A stretch of DNA of 7,519 nucleotides from Verrucomicrobiota bacterium (GCA_004297495.1 SCTL01000080.1:1-7519); one strand, 5' to 3'. Numbered from the stretch's first letter, positions 1 to 6,954 are shown. The notes: generated from the letters alone by a model not told the origin. Made by a program: numbers and translations.

Positions 1-419
1 GGAACAAAGCCGATCAACGAAATCGAAATGAAGATCCGCTCCGGACTCGTCGTGCTTTCGCCGCCCACGATGGCCACGGCGTATCGCCGCGCCAGCGCGT
101 TCAGGCCGTCGTAGATTTTCTCAATCCTGGCCGGATCAAAATCCTTCGGCAGCCCGATGGTCACGAGCGCCGCCGTCGGCGTGCCCGCCATCGCCGCGAT
201 GTCGCTCAAGCAACGCGCCAGCGCTTTGTGACCGATTTTTTCCGGCGGCGTGTCCGGCGTGAAATGGATTCCCTCCACGACCGCGTCGGTTTTGAAGAGC
301 AGTTGCCGGTCTTCCGCGCCGCACTCCAGCACCGCGCAATCATCGCCCGCGCCGACCGCGACGGATTCGTTCGTCGGCAGGCTGCGCGTGAGACGGGAAA
401 TGAGTTCGAACTCGTTCAT
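1..419 (-). CDS. thiL: Thiamine-monophosphate kinase ThiL, N-terminal part (cut by window edge)
   Basis: ThiL phosphorylates thiamine monophosphate to thiamine diphosphate with ATP, the last step of cofactor synthesis in the cytosol. The visible 139 residues begin MNEFELISRL and carry the N-terminal PurM/ThiL-type ATP-binding motifs in order: GAGDDCAVL (residues 23-31), KTDAVVEGIHF (43-53), LSDIAAMAG (71-79) and GGESTTSP (119-126). The Asp residues of the first three motifs are the usual Mg/ATP ligands. The last motif is normally GGDTT in ThiL; here Asp is replaced by Glu, a conservative change that also occurs in PurM-like relatives. The ATG complement is at 417-419, with no clear Shine-Dalgarno sequence. 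It starts 9 bp after the stop of the upstream CPBP protease gene on the same strand, so the two are probably co-transcribed, with coupling possible. The C-terminal half, including the substrate site, lies outside the window. Family assignment is firm. Confidence 0.95.
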   Translation of the reverse strand, partial: MNEFELISRLTRSLPTNESVAVGAGDDCAVLECGAEDRQLLFKTDAVVEGIHFTPDTPPEKIGHKALARCLSDIAAMAGTPTAALVTIGLPKDFDPARIEKIYDGLNALARRYAVAIVGGESTTSPERIFISISLIGFV

Positions 420-428
420 CGCTACGGT

Positions 429-1334
429 TCAACTGAAGCGGCCCTCGGTGAGGTAATACACGCCGAAGTTCAGCGCGTTGAACATCGCGTGCGCCGCGAT
501 GGGCGCCAGGAGATTGTCGGTCTGTTCGTAAATCCACGTAAGCAGGAGCGCGAAGAGGAAGAGTGGCGCCAGCGTGGCCAGATGCGCATGCACTGCGGCG
601 AAGAGCAACGCGGTGCCCCACCAGGCGAGCTTGGGAAAACCCGCCTGCTTGATCGCCGGATAAAAAATTCCGCGAAAGAGCATTTCTTCGGCGACGGGCG
701 CGAGCACCAGCGCCGCGAGGGCAATGGCTGCGCGATCGAACCAAGCCACGGTGTTCTTAAGCGCCTGCACCGCCGGTTGTACTTCCGAATGGAAATTCAC
801 CTTCTCCAACAGGGACACGGAGCCCGTTTGCAGCAGCCAGCCAAAGGGTAGGAACGACACGGCCAGCAGCACACCGTAAAGCACAGACATTTTCCAGCCG
901 CGCTGGAAACCGAACGCGTCCGCCCAGCTTGTGTGGTGTTCACGCAGAAAGCGCCAGATGAAAAAAATCGCGATGCCCTGAAAGCTGATCGCGGCGATGA
1001 CCGTACGCCAGGTGGGATTGCTCATCGGCCCGCTGCCGGCTGCGCGTTGCGCAAACGCGCTGAGCGTGAGTCCGAGATAAAGGCAGACGAGCAGCGTGGA
1101 GAACCGGCGGGTGAAACGCTCCAGCTCCCACGGCTTGCGCAGAACTGAGAGTGCGGCAGCACAAAAGATCGCCGCCCCGACGGCGAGCGCCACAAACGTC
1201 CAGAGCTTTTCCTGCGCACCACTACTGGCGAACCGATACGCTGAAACGCCGAGCGTCCCGAGCACATAGGAGACGAATACGCTCAGAATCAAGCGCAGAA
1301 TCGCCTCGGATCGCCAGGGTTTTTCAGAAACCAT
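429..1334 (-). CDS. CPBP-family (CAAX/Abi) intramembrane glutamic endopeptidase
   Basis: A 301-residue polytopic membrane protein with about eight hydrophobic segments (roughly residues 11-33, 45-64, 80-97, 111-130, 148-168, 201-215, 236-270 and 276-292). It has the three motifs of the CPBP/Rce1-like protease family: EEMLFR (E216, E217, R221), FAAVH (F245 to H249) and HAMFN (H282 to N286). In the family the Glu and the His residues form the active site within the membrane. Substrates are unknown for most bacterial members; family roles include prenyl-protein processing, bacteriocin self-immunity and regulated proteolysis, and nothing here selects one. The start at 1334 has GGAG only 2 nt before the ATG, a short spacing. 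A +-strand ORF covering 228-851 is antisense shadow. The gene is first of a two-gene unit with thiL, 9 bp apart, and is divergent from the squalene-hopene cyclase gene. All catalytic residues are present, so it is probably active. Confidence 0.9.
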   Translation of the reverse strand: MVSEKPWRSEAILRLILSVFVSYVLGTLGVSAYRFASSGAQEKLWTFVALAVGAAIFCAAALSVLRKPWELERFTRRFSTLLVCLYLGLTLSAFAQRAAGSGPMSNPTWRTVIAAISFQGIAIFFIWRFLREHHTSWADAFGFQRGWKMSVLYGVLLAVSFLPFGWLLQTGSVSLLEKVNFHSEVQPAVQALKNTVAWFDRAAIALAALVLAPVAEEMLFRGIFYPAIKQAGFPKLAWWGTALLFAAVHAHLATLAPLFLFALLLTWIYEQTDNLLAPIAAHAMFNALNFGVYYLTEGRFS

Positions 1335-1507
1335 GTCTCCAGCTTAGTCACCGGCCCGCGCTTCGGCGAGAATTGGTTTTTTGCCGGCCGCTGCGCCCGC
1401 TTGTTCCGAAAGGAATTTTGAATCGCGGGGTCGCCGGCGTCTCTTCTCGGACTTCGAACGCCGACAATGCGCTTTACAGCCTCGCGGCGAATTTCCAATG
1501 TATAGGC
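1335..1507. promoter_or_regulatory. Divergent intergenic region between CPBP protease and shc
   Basis: This 173-bp gap separates two divergently oriented genes, so promoters for both should lie here. No convincing sigma70 -35/-10 pair is visible on either strand. The best fragments on the plus strand are TTTACA at 1473-1478 and GACAAT at 1463-1468, neither with a properly spaced partner. An in-frame TTG at 1418 preceded by AAAGGA (1409-1414) offers an alternative upstream start for shc, though the spacing is short. No repeats or strong hairpins were seen. Confidence 0.4.
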
Positions 1508-3571
1508 GTGTCCGTTTCGACTGAAACAAGCCGGTCAGTTCGCCCGTCAGAGCTAGCCGAACCCGGCAAACATTCCTGGCCCGAGTTGCAGGCCGCCATC
1601 GCGCGGTCGCAGAATTACTTGTTCAGCCTCCAGAAGCCGGAGGGTTTTTGGGTCGGTGAACTGATGGTGGATTCCACGCTCGTTTCGGACACCGTCGCGT
1701 ATCATCACTGGAACGGAAAGATTGATCCCGCGTGGCAGCGCAAGGCGGTGAATCACATTTTCTCGATGCAGTTGCCGGACGGCGGCTGGAATATTTATTA
1801 CGGCGGCCCGTCGGAAGTGAACGCCACCATCAAGGCCTACCTCGCGCTCAAGCTCGCCGGCGTGCCCGTCACCGACCCGCGCATGTTGAAGGCGCGTGAA
1901 GTGGCGCTGAACTTTGGCGGCGTGCCGCGCATGAACACTTTCAGCAAGCTCTATCTCGCGTTGCTGGGTTTGTTCCCTTGGGAGTACGTGCCCACGATCC
2001 CGTGCGAAGTGCTGCTCATCGGCAAATGGTTTCACGTGAATTTCTGGGACATGAGCAACTGGTCGCGCGGCATGATCGTGCCGCTTTCGATCATCAATCA
2101 TTTCAAGCCCACGCGTCCGCCGAAGAACAACGTCAATCTCGACGAGCTTTATCCCGCCGGCATTCATGAGCGCGATCTCGCGCTCGCACCCGATCCCGAG
2201 CGCATCACGCTGCGGAATTTTTTCCTGTGGCTGGACCGGTTGCACAAATTCGCCGAGTGGTTCGCGGAGAACAACATTCATCCGTTCCGCAAACTGGCGT
2301 TGAAGAAGGCCGAGCGCTGGATGCTCGAACGGTTTGAGGGCTCGGATGGTCTTGCGGCGATTTTCCCAGCGATGCTCAACTCGCTCATCGCGCTCAAGGC
2401 GCTCGGCTACGTGGACGATCATCCGCAGGTGCAGCGCGCGGAGCACGAGTTGAAGAAACTGGAGCATGAGACGGAAAACAGCGTGCGCATCGAGCCTTGC
2501 TTTTCGCCGGTGTGGGACACGGCCATCGTCTTGGTCTGCATGAGGGAATCCGGCGTGTCGGAAACTGATCCGCGCATGAAACGCGCCGCCGAATGGCTGA
2601 TGGAAAAGGAAATCCGTTTCCGCGGCGACTGGCAGTACAAGAATCCCGCGAAGGTCGAGGCGAGCGGCTGGGTGTTTGAATACAACAACAAGTGGAATCC
2701 CGACGTGGACGACACGGCGATGGTGCTGCTCGCGTTGCGAAAAATTCCCACCGACAATCCAAAGAAGCGCGACGAGTGTTTTCAGCGCGGCTTGAAATGG
2801 ATGATGACTTTCCAGTGCAAGGACGGCGGCTGGGCGGCGTTCGACAAGGATTGCACGAAGAACATTCTCGAAAAAGTTCCCTTCGCCGATCACAACGCGA
2901 TGCTCGATCCCGAGTGCGCGGACATCACGGCGCGCATTCTCGAACTGCTCGGCTACGAAGGCTGGGACAAAAATCATCCGCAGATCAAAGACGCGCTCCA
3001 CTACGTCCGCTCGCAACAGGAAGAGGACGGCTCGTGGTACGGCCGCTGGGGCGTGAATTACATTTACGGAACGTGGCAGGTCTTGCGCGGCCTGTGGGCG
3101 CTGGGCCTCGACATGAATCAACCGTGGCTGCTCAAAGGCAAACGCTGGCTGGAAAGCGTGCAGCACGCCGACGGCGGCTGGGGCGAGCGTTGCAACACAT
3201 ACGACGATCCCGTCTTCAAGGGCCAAGGCCCGAGCACCGCATCGCAAACCGCGTGGGCCGTCATGGGCCTCTGCACGTTTGGCGATCCGGATTTGCCGAG
3301 CCTCAAACGCGGCATCGAGTATCTCATCCGCACGCAAAACGCGGACGGCTCGTGGACGGAGGACGAAATTACCGGCACGGGCTTCCCGAAAGTTTTCTAT
3401 CTCAAGTACGACATGTATCGCAACGCCTGGCCACTGCTGGCCTTCGCGAGCTACAACCAATTGCTCCAACGTCGCGCGGAGAAATCTTCTGCTGAAGTCA
3501 ACGGTCGCTCCTTCGATCTCGCTCAAGAGCCAGCGCTGAAACAAAACAGCGCAGGCCAGTCCGCCCGCTAA
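1508..3571 (+). CDS. shc: Squalene-hopene cyclase
   Basis: A 687-residue class II terpene cyclase that would cyclise squalene to hopene (and diplopterol) at the membrane face, the committed step of hopanoid synthesis. It aligns along its length with Alicyclobacillus SHC at an offset of about 25 residues. The catalytic DVDDTA motif is at 399-404, with D401 matching the proton donor D376; F390 matches F365. Five QW repeats are visible: Q88-W94, Q436-W442, Q504-W510, Q552-W558 and Q610-W616. SPVWDT and GRWGVNYIYGT are also conserved. F replaces Y420 and R replaces H451 of the Alicyclobacillus enzyme, as I recall for many proteobacterial SHCs. GTG at 1508 is preferred because it gives a normal 33-residue lead before the first conserved helix; there is no clear Shine-Dalgarno sequence. 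An in-frame TTG at 1418 would add 30 residues. The extended reading frame back to 1151 overlaps the opposite-strand CPBP gene and is rejected. The last 30 or so residues are a polar tail beyond the conserved fold. No other hopanoid genes adjoin it. Confidence 0.95.
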   Translation: MSVSTETSRSVRPSELAEPGKHSWPELQAAIARSQNYLFSLQKPEGFWVGELMVDSTLVSDTVAYHHWNGKIDPAWQRKAVNHIFSMQLPDGGWNIYYGGPSEVNATIKAYLALKLAGVPVTDPRMLKAREVALNFGGVPRMNTFSKLYLALLGLFPWEYVPTIPCEVLLIGKWFHVNFWDMSNWSRGMIVPLSIINHFKPTRPPKNNVNLDELYPAGIHERDLALAPDPERITLRNFFLWLDRLHKFAEWFAENNIHPFRKLALKKAERWMLERFEGSDGLAAIFPAMLNSLIALKALGYVDDHPQVQRAEHELKKLEHETENSVRIEPCFSPVWDTAIVLVCMRESGVSETDPRMKRAAEWLMEKEIRFRGDWQYKNPAKVEASGWVFEYNNKWNPDVDDTAMVLLALRKIPTDNPKKRDECFQRGLKWMMTFQCKDGGWAAFDKDCTKNILEKVPFADHNAMLDPECADITARILELLGYEGWDKNHPQIKDALHYVRSQQEEDGSWYGRWGVNYIYGTWQVLRGLWALGLDMNQPWLLKGKRWLESVQHADGGWGERCNTYDDPVFKGQGPSTASQTAWAVMGLCTFGDPDLPSLKRGIEYLIRTQNADGSWTEDEITGTGFPKVFYLKYDMYRNAWPLLAFASYNQLLQRRAEKSSAEVNGRSFDLAQEPALKQNSAGQSAR

Positions 3572-3664
3572 AAGTTTCCCGCGTGAATTCGTGGAGCAGT
3601 GCGTCATCTCCATTTCTCTTGCTGGCGACTCACACCGCCGTTAACGTGAATTCAGAAACCAGTT
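3572..3664 (+). repeat. shc-lat intergenic gap with repeated CGTGAATTC
   Basis: This 93-bp gap contains two direct copies of CGTGAATTC, at 3582-3590 and 3645-3653, 63 bp apart. A shorter match, TGAATTC, lies at 3726-3732 inside the 5' end of lat. There is no obvious terminator hairpin after shc and no clear promoter or Shine-Dalgarno sequence before lat. Chance is a real possibility for a 9-bp repeat; a binding site around the lat promoter is the other reading. The gap is long enough for lat to have its own promoter. Confidence 0.3.
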
Positions 3665-5047
3665 ATGGCGACCGCAGCTACAGCTCGCTCGTCAATCCCG
3701 GCCCAACCAGCCGAGTCCGCACGCATGAATTCCGTACCGCCGCAGTCAGTTATCGCCGCCCTCGAGAAACATATTCTCGTGGATGGCTTCAAACTCGTGT
3801 TCGACGCCGAGCAAAGCCGCGGCTCAAATTTCGTGGACGCTTCGACCGGGCGCTCGTTCATCGACCTCTACGGTTTCTACGCCTCGCAACCCATCGGCTA
3901 CAACCATCCGCACTTCAATCGCCCGGACGTGCAGGCTGAACTGCTCCGCGCCGCAAAAGTGAAAGTGGCGAACGCCGATGTTTACACGCCGCAATACGCC
4001 ACGTTCGTGGAAACTTTTGCCCGCGTCATCGCCCTGCCCCAGATGCCGCGCTACTTTTTCATCGATGGCGGCGCGCTGGCGGTCGAGAACGCACTGAAGG
4101 CGGCGATGGATTGGAAGGTGCGCAAAAACCTCGCCGCCGGACTCGGCGAGCGCGGCACGGAAATCATTCATTTCAAAAACGCTTTTCACGGTCGCTCCGG
4201 CTACACAATGAGTCTGACGAACACGGACCCGCGCAAGACGCAACACTTCGCCAAATTTCCCTGGCCGCGCGTCAGCACGCCGGCGCTGAACTTCGCGTTG
4301 CCGGAAAAAGAGCGGCTCGCGGACGTGATCGCGAAAGAAAAGGTCGCCGAGAAAGAAATCCGCGATGTCCTCGCGCAAAAAGCTGATGACGTAGCCGCCG
4401 TCATCATCGAACCGATCCAAGGCGAAGGCGGTGACAACCATTTCCGAGGCGAGTTTCTGCATTTGCTCCGGCGAATCTGCGATGACAACAATGTGCTCCT
4501 GATTTTCGACGAAGTACAATGCGGCATGGGCATCACCGGCAAACGCTGGTGCTGCGAGCATTTCGGCGTCATCCCCGACCTGCTGGCGTTCGGGAAAAAA
4601 TCCCAGGTCTGTGGCGCGATGGCCGGACCGCGCCTCGACGAGGTGAAGGACAATTGTTTCCGCCTCCCCAGCCGCATCAGCTCAACCTTCGGCGGCAACT
4701 TCACCGACTTCGTGCGCTCCACGAATTACCTGCGAATCTACGAGCAGGAAAATCTGGTCGAACACGCGCGCGTTCAAGGCGAGACGTTCCTTGCGGGACT
4801 GCGCGAACTTGTGCACAGACATTCCATCGTCACCGCACCGCGCGGGCGCGGGCTGATGCTCGCGTTTGATTTGCCGGACACCGCCACGCGCGATGCCTTT
4901 TGGCGCGGCTGCTATGAACTCGGCCTACTGGTCATCCGCTCCGGCGAACGCTCGATCCGCCTGCGGCCCGTGCTCGACATCCAGGACGACATCATCGAAC
5001 GTTCCCTCGCAATCATGAGCGACGAGTGCGGCAAGTTGAGTAAATAA
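3665..5047 (+). CDS. lat: L-lysine 6-aminotransferase (lysine epsilon-aminotransferase)
   Basis: A 460-residue PLP enzyme of aminotransferase class III. It moves the epsilon-amino group of lysine to 2-oxoglutarate, giving 2-aminoadipate 6-semialdehyde (which cyclises to piperideine-6-carboxylate) and glutamate. It matches the mycobacterial LAT Rv3290c motif by motif: ILVDGF near residue 37, DGGALAVENALKAA (134-147), AFHGRSGYT, EPIQGEGGD (249-257), IFDEVQ (280-285, D282 for the PLP pyridine nitrogen), AFGKKSQVCG with K311/K312 (by class III alignment the second Lys is the likely Schiff-base residue), SRISSTFGGN and RGRGLMLAF. E249 corresponds to the Glu that Rv3290c uses to switch between lysine and 2-oxoglutarate. 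The first ATG is at 3665; a second in-frame ATG at 3725 would remove 20 low-complexity residues, and neither has a good Shine-Dalgarno sequence. The dehydrogenase gene follows after 19 bp, which supports the lysine assignment over ornithine or GABA transaminase, or the hopanoid enzyme HpnO. Confidence 0.95.
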   Translation: MATAATARSSIPAQPAESARMNSVPPQSVIAALEKHILVDGFKLVFDAEQSRGSNFVDASTGRSFIDLYGFYASQPIGYNHPHFNRPDVQAELLRAAKVKVANADVYTPQYATFVETFARVIALPQMPRYFFIDGGALAVENALKAAMDWKVRKNLAAGLGERGTEIIHFKNAFHGRSGYTMSLTNTDPRKTQHFAKFPWPRVSTPALNFALPEKERLADVIAKEKVAEKEIRDVLAQKADDVAAVIIEPIQGEGGDNHFRGEFLHLLRRICDDNNVLLIFDEVQCGMGITGKRWCCEHFGVIPDLLAFGKKSQVCGAMAGPRLDEVKDNCFRLPSRISSTFGGNFTDFVRSTNYLRIYEQENLVEHARVQGETFLAGLRELVHRHSIVTAPRGRGLMLAFDLPDTATRDAFWRGCYELGLLVIRSGERSIRLRPVLDIQDDIIERSLAIMSDECGKLSK

Positions 5048-5066
5048 TTTTCAATCCCGAAACCCG

Positions 5067-6632
5067 ATGGCCAGGAAAACTTCCAAGCAAACAGTCAAAG
5101 CTGCTTCCGCCGCCGCGACCCTGAAGGCGCTCGGCCTCAAAGCCGTCAACCCCGGCGTGTTCGACGGCGAATGGTCCGGCTCGGGAAAAATTCTGCAAAG
5201 TCTTTCACCCAACGACGGCTCGTTGCTTGGCGAAATCCGCACCGCCACGCCGCCGGAATACGAGCGCGCATTGCAACGCGCGGCGGCGGCATTTGAAAAA
5301 TGGAAAACTGTTCCCGCTCCGAAGCGCGGCGAAGTTGTGCGCCAACTCGGCAACGCCTTGCGCGAGGCGAAGACTGAACTCGGGATGCTCGTGTCGCTCG
5401 AAGCCGGCAAAATCATCGCCGAAGGTCAGGGCGAAGTGCAGGAGATGATTGATATTTGCGATTTCGCAACGGGCCTCTCGCGCCAGCTTTATGGACTCAC
5501 CATCGCGAGCGAGCGACCGGACCATCGCATGATGGAGCAATGGCACCCGCTCGGCGTCGTCGGTGTGATCACGGCGTTCAATTTTCCCGTCGCGGTCTGG
5601 GCCTGGAACTGCGCGCTTGCCGCCGTGTGTGGCGATGCGAGCGTTTGGAAACCGTCCAGTCTCACGCCGCTCTGCGCCATCGCAACGACGAAGATTGCCG
5701 AGAAAGTTTGTCGAGCGAACGAGGTTGATCCCGCGCTCTTCACGCTGCTCATCGGTGACGGCGCGACCGTCGGGCAAAAACTGCTCGACGACAAACGCGT
5801 CCCGCTCATCTCCGCCACCGGCTCGTGCAAGATGGGTGTGCGCGTGGCGGAATCCGTTGGCCGCCGGTTCGGTCGGACCATTCTCGAACTCGGCGGCAAC
5901 AACGCCATCATCGTCGCGCCCAGTGCGGACTTGGCGCTGGCGTTGCGCGCGATTGTTTTCGGTGCGGTCGGCACGGCGGGGCAGCGCTGCACGAGCACGC
6001 GGCGAATCATCGTTCACGAATCGCTGCACGACAAACTCGTGAAGCAACTCATCAAGGCTTACGAGCAGATTCCCATCGGCAATCCGTCAAATCCCGGCAC
6101 GCTCATGGGGCCGCTGATCAATCAGCAAGCCGTGGCCGACATGCAGGCGGCTTTGGAAAAAGTCCGCGAGCAAGGCGGTAAGATTCTGTTCGGCAGCGAG
6201 AAACTGGTCGGGCCGAAATTTCCCGGCGGCTGCTACGTGCGTCCCTGCCTCGTCGCCGCACGGCACGACCTGAAGATCGTCCACGAGGAAACTTTCGCGC
6301 CGATTCTCTACGTCATCAGCTACAAAAGCTTCAACGACGCGATCGCGTGGCAGAACGAAGTTCCGCAAGGACTCAGTTCAGCCATCTTCACGAACGACAC
6401 GCGCGAGGCGGAAATCTTTTTGTCCGCGCGCGGGAGCGATTGCGGCATCGCCAATGTGAACATCGGCACGAGCGGCGCGGAGATCGGCGGCGCGTTTGGT
6501 GGCGAGAAGGATACCGGTGGAGGTCGCGAGAGCGGCAGCGATTCCTGGAAAGTTTATATGCGACGCCAGACCGCAACGGTGAATTTCGGCGCTGAGCTTC
6601 CGCTGGCGCAGGGAATCAAGTTTGGAGAGTGA
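5067..6632 (+). CDS. ALDH7-type L-2-aminoadipate 6-semialdehyde dehydrogenase (antiquitin family)
   Basis: A 521-residue NAD(P)-dependent aldehyde dehydrogenase. It would oxidise 2-aminoadipate 6-semialdehyde, the product of the neighbouring Lat, to 2-aminoadipate in the cytosol. It resembles human ALDH7A1 along its whole length. Visible motifs are PAPKRGEVVRQLGNALREAK, ITAFNFPVAV with oxyanion Asn N172, ELGGNN with general-base E274, GTAGQRCTSTRR with nucleophile C308, EETFAPILYV, and the ALDH7 signature around GAEIGGAFGGEKDTGGGRES followed by SWKVYMRR and PLAQGIKFGE at the C-terminus. E274 and C308 are 34 residues apart, as in the family, and R307 before the nucleophile matches the Arg that binds the aminoadipate carboxylate in ALDH7A1. 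The N-terminal 20 residues are Lys/Ala-rich. The gene begins 19 bp after the lat stop with no evident Shine-Dalgarno sequence and is almost certainly in the same operon. Known counterparts of this role include pcd and amaB. Confidence 0.95.
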   Translation: MARKTSKQTVKAASAAATLKALGLKAVNPGVFDGEWSGSGKILQSLSPNDGSLLGEIRTATPPEYERALQRAAAAFEKWKTVPAPKRGEVVRQLGNALREAKTELGMLVSLEAGKIIAEGQGEVQEMIDICDFATGLSRQLYGLTIASERPDHRMMEQWHPLGVVGVITAFNFPVAVWAWNCALAAVCGDASVWKPSSLTPLCAIATTKIAEKVCRANEVDPALFTLLIGDGATVGQKLLDDKRVPLISATGSCKMGVRVAESVGRRFGRTILELGGNNAIIVAPSADLALALRAIVFGAVGTAGQRCTSTRRIIVHESLHDKLVKQLIKAYEQIPIGNPSNPGTLMGPLINQQAVADMQAALEKVREQGGKILFGSEKLVGPKFPGGCYVRPCLVAARHDLKIVHEETFAPILYVISYKSFNDAIAWQNEVPQGLSSAIFTNDTREAEIFLSARGSDCGIANVNIGTSGAEIGGAFGGEKDTGGGRESGSDSWKVYMRRQTATVNFGAELPLAQGIKFGE

Positions 6633-6647
6633 TCACCTCTCTCTTTT
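6625..6647 (+). terminator. Weak hairpin plus T-run at the convergent junction
   Basis: GAGAG at 6625-6629 pairs with CTCTC at 6637-6641 around a 7-nt loop (TGATCAC), followed after TC by TTTT at 6644-6647. The stem is only 5 bp and overlaps the dehydrogenase stop codon, so it would be a poor intrinsic terminator. It sits between two convergent genes only 14 bp apart, where a terminator is expected, which is the main reason to list it. Confidence 0.25.
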
Positions 6648-6838
6648 CAGGAAGCTTCCCCACTCATCAGCCGCGTCAGCTCCGCCCGAATTTGCTCGAG
6701 GCGGCGGCGATCCGTGGTCTTCTTTTCGTAGAGGATGCGCGCGATCTCGGGCGTGGGTTTCATTTGTGATTCGAGAATCTGCTGGATTTTGATGTCCATC
6801 ATTTCCTCGATGAGTTTCACCGTTTCTTCGGCATTCAT
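6647..6838 (-). CDS. Small hypothetical protein, 63 residues, helical and charged
   Basis: I do not recognise this family. The start at 6838 is chosen because its ATG is preceded by GGAAGGA (complement of 6848-6854) with about 9 nt spacing, the clearest ribosome binding site in the window. A longer reading from 6883 would add 15 residues but has no such support and would run through the inverted repeat. The protein begins MNAEETVKLIEEMMDIKIQQ and is rich in Glu, Lys, Arg, Ile and Leu, with no Cys or Trp, no signal peptide and no membrane segment. It looks like two amphipathic helices (about residues 3-25 and 30-58) joined by a KPTPE turn, possibly a short coiled coil or dimer. It lies downstream of the HglS-type gene on the same strand and converges on the dehydrogenase gene 14 bp away. 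A regulatory or accessory role in the lysine locus is only a guess from position. That it is a real gene rests on the Shine-Dalgarno sequence, codon pattern and tight packing. Confidence 0.7.
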   Translation of the reverse strand: MNAEETVKLIEEMMDIKIQQILESQMKPTPEIARILYEKKTTDRRRLEQIRAELTRLMSGEAS

Positions 6839-6847
6839 GGTCAACAG

Positions 6848-6854
6848 TCCTTCC
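6848..6854 (-). promoter_or_regulatory. Shine-Dalgarno sequence of the 63-residue ORF
   Basis: Read on the minus strand this is GGAAGGA, ending 9 nt before the ATG at 6838. It decides the start in favour of the 63-residue product rather than the longer in-frame reading. It stands out because the other starts in the window have no ribosome binding site, or a poorly spaced one. Confidence 0.6.
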
Positions 6855-6881
6855 GGTTCAGACCTCGCGTGCAGTCTGACC
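6855..6881 (-). promoter_or_regulatory. Inverted repeat in the leader of the 63-residue ORF
   Basis: TCAGAC (6858-6863) and GTCTGA (6874-6879) form a perfect 6-bp inverted repeat around a 10-nt spacer. GG at 6855-6856 can pair with CC at 6880-6881 if T6857 is bulged. On the minus-strand transcript this hairpin would end directly against the Shine-Dalgarno sequence. It has no T-run after it, so it is not an intrinsic terminator for the HglS-type gene. It could be an operator or an mRNA leader structure; chance cannot be excluded. Confidence 0.35.
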
Positions 6882-6885
6882 ACTC

Positions 6886-6914
6886 CACAGTCGCTTGATT
6901 GTCCGCGCTGTCAA
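6886..6914 (-). promoter_or_regulatory. Possible promoter between the HglS-type gene and the small ORF (weak)
   Basis: The minus strand reads TTGACA (complement of 6909-6914), a perfect -35 match. At 17 bp spacing the -10 position reads ACTGTG (complement of 6886-6891), which is a poor match. If real, the small ORF would have its own promoter, with the inverted repeat at 6855-6881 just downstream of the start point. The missing -10 box keeps this at low confidence. Confidence 0.2.
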
Positions 6915-6954
6915 CTTTCGCCGCGGTCATCACATTGAAACACCTTCGCGGGAA

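Noticed and set aside
228..851. A 207-residue plus-strand frame across the thiL/CPBP region.
   Set aside because: It is antisense to two genes with clear catalytic motifs, and its Arg/Glu/Gln-rich composition is that of a shadow frame.
1151..1507. Upstream extension of the shc reading frame to 1151.
   Set aside because: It overlaps the opposite-strand CPBP gene, is Arg/Ser/Pro-rich without conservation, and would give a protein much longer than any usual SHC.
1553..3613. A 686-residue open frame antisense to shc.
   Set aside because: It mirrors the shc codons in a GC-rich gene, its product has the Arg/His/Val-rich composition typical of antisense frames, and it shows no family motifs. The shc frame is certain.
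3824..4561. A 245-residue minus-strand frame inside lat.
   Set aside because: It is a shadow of the lat gene with no recognisable motif, promoter or ribosome binding site.
3665..5047. That the class III aminotransferase next to shc might be the hopanoid enzyme HpnO (aminobacteriohopanetriol synthesis).
   Set aside because: Its motifs match lysine 6-aminotransferase Rv3290c along the whole length, and it is followed after 19 bp by the dehydrogenase that uses the Lat product.
5205..6047. A 280-residue minus-strand frame inside the ALDH7 gene.
   Set aside because: It is antisense to strongly conserved dehydrogenase codons and lacks any family signal.
6839..6883. A longer 78-residue form of the small ORF starting at 6883.
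   Set aside because: The Shine-Dalgarno sequence at 6848-6854 points to the internal ATG at 6838, and the extra 15 residues would be coded by the inverted-repeat region.
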